7,834 nt of DNA, taken from the NCBI GenBank assembly GCA_021779005.1, contig JAJYBN010000007.1, forward strand, positions 1-7,834. Reading direction: 5' to 3'. The DNA comes from Pseudomonadota bacterium (lineage in GTDB: Bacteria > Pseudomonadota > Gammaproteobacteria > Natronospirales > REEB76). How positions within the stretch are numbered: position 1 is the stretch's first letter; every line of letters begins with the position of its first letter. The notes beneath the pieces are model-generated. The model was not told the origin of the DNA, did no database searches, and worked only from the letters and a program-made list of their open reading frames with translations. Positions 6,096 through 7,834 of the stretch are shown here, piece by piece. A program made the position numbers and the translations under genes.

Positions 6096-7834
6096 ATGAA
6101 AATTGTCCGCCGCCTGCTGTGTGCCCAACTTTTGCTAGCTTTGGCGCTAACTGCATGTCTGTCATTCTTGTCCACGGTAATGGCCAATGCTGAGACGATG
6201 CCATCGAAATCGGATATCACGGCTAGTTTCAAGTTTCGCAACATCGGTCCGGCGGTGGGCGGTGGGCGGGTATCGGCGGTCGTCGGCATCCCCGGGGATG
6301 CGAATGTCTATTACGTTGGTGCTGCAGCTGGCGGTGTGTGGAAGAGCACGGACGGGGGTGATACCTGGAAGGCGGTATTCGAACACGCCGACAGCGCCTC
6401 CATTGGTGCCATCGCCGTGGCACCCTCCAACGCCAACCTCGTGTGGGTGGGTACCGGTGAGGCCAATGTGCGCAATGACACCATCACCGGCGCTGGCGTG
6501 TACTACTCACCGGATGCCGGTAAGACCTGGCAATTCAAAGGCCTGAAGCAGGCCGGCCAGATCGCCGCCATCGTCATTGACCCGAAGAACCCCAGTATCG
6601 TGTTCGTGGCCGCCTTGGGAAATCCCTGGGGCAGCAACCCCGAGCGTGGCGTGTTTCGTACAACCGACGGTGGCAAGACCTGGCTTAAAGTCCTGTCTGT
6701 GGATGACAACACCGGCGCCTCCAGCATCGTCATGCAGCCGGGCAACCCGCAAGTGCTGTTCGCCGCCCTATGGACGGTGCGGCGCTATCCCTGGACACTG
6801 GTGAACGGCAGCGTCACCGGCGGAGTCTGGCGCTCCACCGACGGCGGCAGCAGCTGGCAGAAACTAGACAAGGGGCTGCCATCCGGCGATACCGGCCGTA
6901 TCACGCTCGCCATGGCACCCAGCAATCCGGAGCGCATCTACGCTCTGATTCCCACCAAACACGGCACCCTGTGGTCGTCCACCGATCTCGGTGACGATTG
7001 GACCATGGTCAGCGACAACCATGCGCTGGCAGTGCGTCAATGGTATTTCGCCGGCATGCAGGTTGCCCCGGACGATGACAACAAGGTGTATTTCACTTCC
7101 CTGGAATTGATGATGTCGGAGGACGGCGGCAAGACCGCACATGCCATCGACAAGGGAGTGCACGTGGACCATCACGCCGTATGGATCGACCCGCAGAATT
7201 CGCAACGCATCATCCAAGGCAACGACGGTGGCGTGTATCTGAGCATCAACGGCGGCAAAAACTGGCGTTTCCTGGATACCTTACCTATCGAGCAGGCCTA
7301 CATGGTGTCGGTGGATAACCAGTCACCTTTCAATGCCTGTGTCGGGTTGCAGGACAACAGTGCCTGGTGCGGCCCGACCAGTACCCTCAACCAGCGTGGC
7401 GTGACTGGCAAGAACTGGTTCACGACCGTTGGCGGTGATGGTGAATATGCGGTGATTGCTCCGAGCGACCCGCACATCATCTACGCCGATCTGGAAGACG
7501 GCTACACCGTGCGTTACGACACCCGCACGCATCTCTCGAGGATGATCCGGCCCACCACCTCCTATGGATTGCAGAACACCTCCAAGACACTGGCGGAAGC
7601 CGAGTACCGCTTCAATTGGACCTCACCGATAGCAGTCTCGCCCACCGATGCCAACACCGTGTATCTGGGCGCCAACGTGTTGTTCAAGTCCACCGACGGT
7701 GGGGACAACTGGCGGGTCATTAGCCCTGATCTCACGCGCAACGACAAGAGCAAGCAGCAGGCTCCCGGTGGCCCGGTGTATCACGATGTCAGTACCGCAG
7801 AGAATTACGACACCCTCCTGTCCATCACGCTGGC
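6096..7834 (+). CDS. VPS10/sortilin-like BNR (Asp-box) beta-propeller protein, exported (3' end outside window)
   Basis: The frame is open from ATG 6096 to the window edge (579 codons, no stop). GGAGA 6 bases upstream (6085-6089) supports the start. The N-terminus is an export signal, with both a lipobox-like LTAC (18-21) and a signal peptidase I site after ANA (30-32). The mature part begins FKFRNIGPAVGGGRVSAV, typical of large bacterial BNR/sortilin-N proteins. Asp-boxes (SxDxGxTW) occur at 84, 138, 189, 247, 295 and 532. Degenerate ones lie at 341 (SEDGGKTA, Trp lost) and 383 (SINGGKNW, Asp to Asn). Family blocks HVDHHAVWIDP (356-366), GNDGGVYLS (375-383), GGDGEYA (446-452) and ISPDLTRND (542-550) are present. 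Relatives are often near 1000 residues, so perhaps 40% is missing. They are often annotated as glycosyl hydrolases, but no catalytic residues can be assigned. It is transcribed away from the DUF4097 operon; no convincing promoter of its own was seen. Confidence 0.85.
   Translation, partial: MKIVRRLLCAQLLLALALTACLSFLSTVMANAETMPSKSDITASFKFRNIGPAVGGGRVSAVVGIPGDANVYYVGAAAGGVWKSTDGGDTWKAVFEHADSASIGAIAVAPSNANLVWVGTGEANVRNDTITGAGVYYSPDAGKTWQFKGLKQAGQIAAIVIDPKNPSIVFVAALGNPWGSNPERGVFRTTDGGKTWLKVLSVDDNTGASSIVMQPGNPQVLFAALWTVRRYPWTLVNGSVTGGVWRSTDGGSSWQKLDKGLPSGDTGRITLAMAPSNPERIYALIPTKHGTLWSSTDLGDDWTMVSDNHALAVRQWYFAGMQVAPDDDNKVYFTSLELMMSEDGGKTAHAIDKGVHVDHHAVWIDPQNSQRIIQGNDGGVYLSINGGKNWRFLDTLPIEQAYMVSVDNQSPFNACVGLQDNSAWCGPTSTLNQRGVTGKNWFTTVGGDGEYAVIAPSDPHIIYADLEDGYTVRYDTRTHLSRMIRPTTSYGLQNTSKTLAEAEYRFNWTSPIAVSPTDANTVYLGANVLFKSTDGGDNWRVISPDLTRNDKSKQQAPGGPVYHDVSTAENYDTLLSITL

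Noticed and set aside
6096..7834. Calling the BNR protein a sialidase
   Set aside because: Asp-boxes occur in many propeller families. No sialidase FRIP motif or arginine triad was recognised, and the conserved blocks fit the VPS10/sortilin-like group.

Overview
The window is 7.8 kb of moderately GC-rich bacterial chromosome. It holds six protein-coding genes, two of them cut by the window ends. The organism looks like a Gram-negative proteobacterium: one gene ends like an outer-membrane beta-barrel, another encodes a lipoprotein, the Shine-Dalgarno sites are canonical, and there is a clear sigma70-type promoter. The mix of DUF4097, DUF5916/CBM9-like and VPS10/BNR-type secreted proteins fits Gammaproteobacteria of the Xanthomonadales type, but that placement is inference and Acidobacteria-like groups also carry some of these families. 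No rRNA, tRNA, mobile element or CRISPR array was seen.

Layout. Positions 1-572 (+) are the C-terminal part of a PLP-dependent threonine synthase. It converges, with an 8-bp gap, on a minus-strand run of four genes. Read in transcription order, these are a DUF4097 beta-solenoid protein (5889-4627), a lipoprotein with bactofilin-like repeats that overlaps it by ATGA (4630-3887), a CBM9-like/DUF5916 outer-membrane protein (3755-1560) and a Sel1-repeat protein (1327-581). A 206-bp divergent intergenic region (5890-6095) carries a strong minus-strand promoter, with an imperfect palindrome over its -10. On its other side a large plus-strand VPS10/sortilin-like BNR beta-propeller protein starts at 6096 and runs out of the window at 7834.

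How the genes may work together. Apart from threonine synthase, every product has an export signal, so 581-7834 reads as a cell-envelope locus. The most distinctive part is the translationally coupled pair at 3887-5889. Two unrelated-looking sequences are both built on an approximately 18-residue repeat (TGSGDV in one, TINGxI in the other), as expected of stacked beta-solenoids. One is predicted to be periplasmic and the other membrane-anchored. They may form a joint envelope structure or a stress-related complex. This is inference from sequence only; the functions of DUF4097 and DUF5916 proteins are largely unknown.
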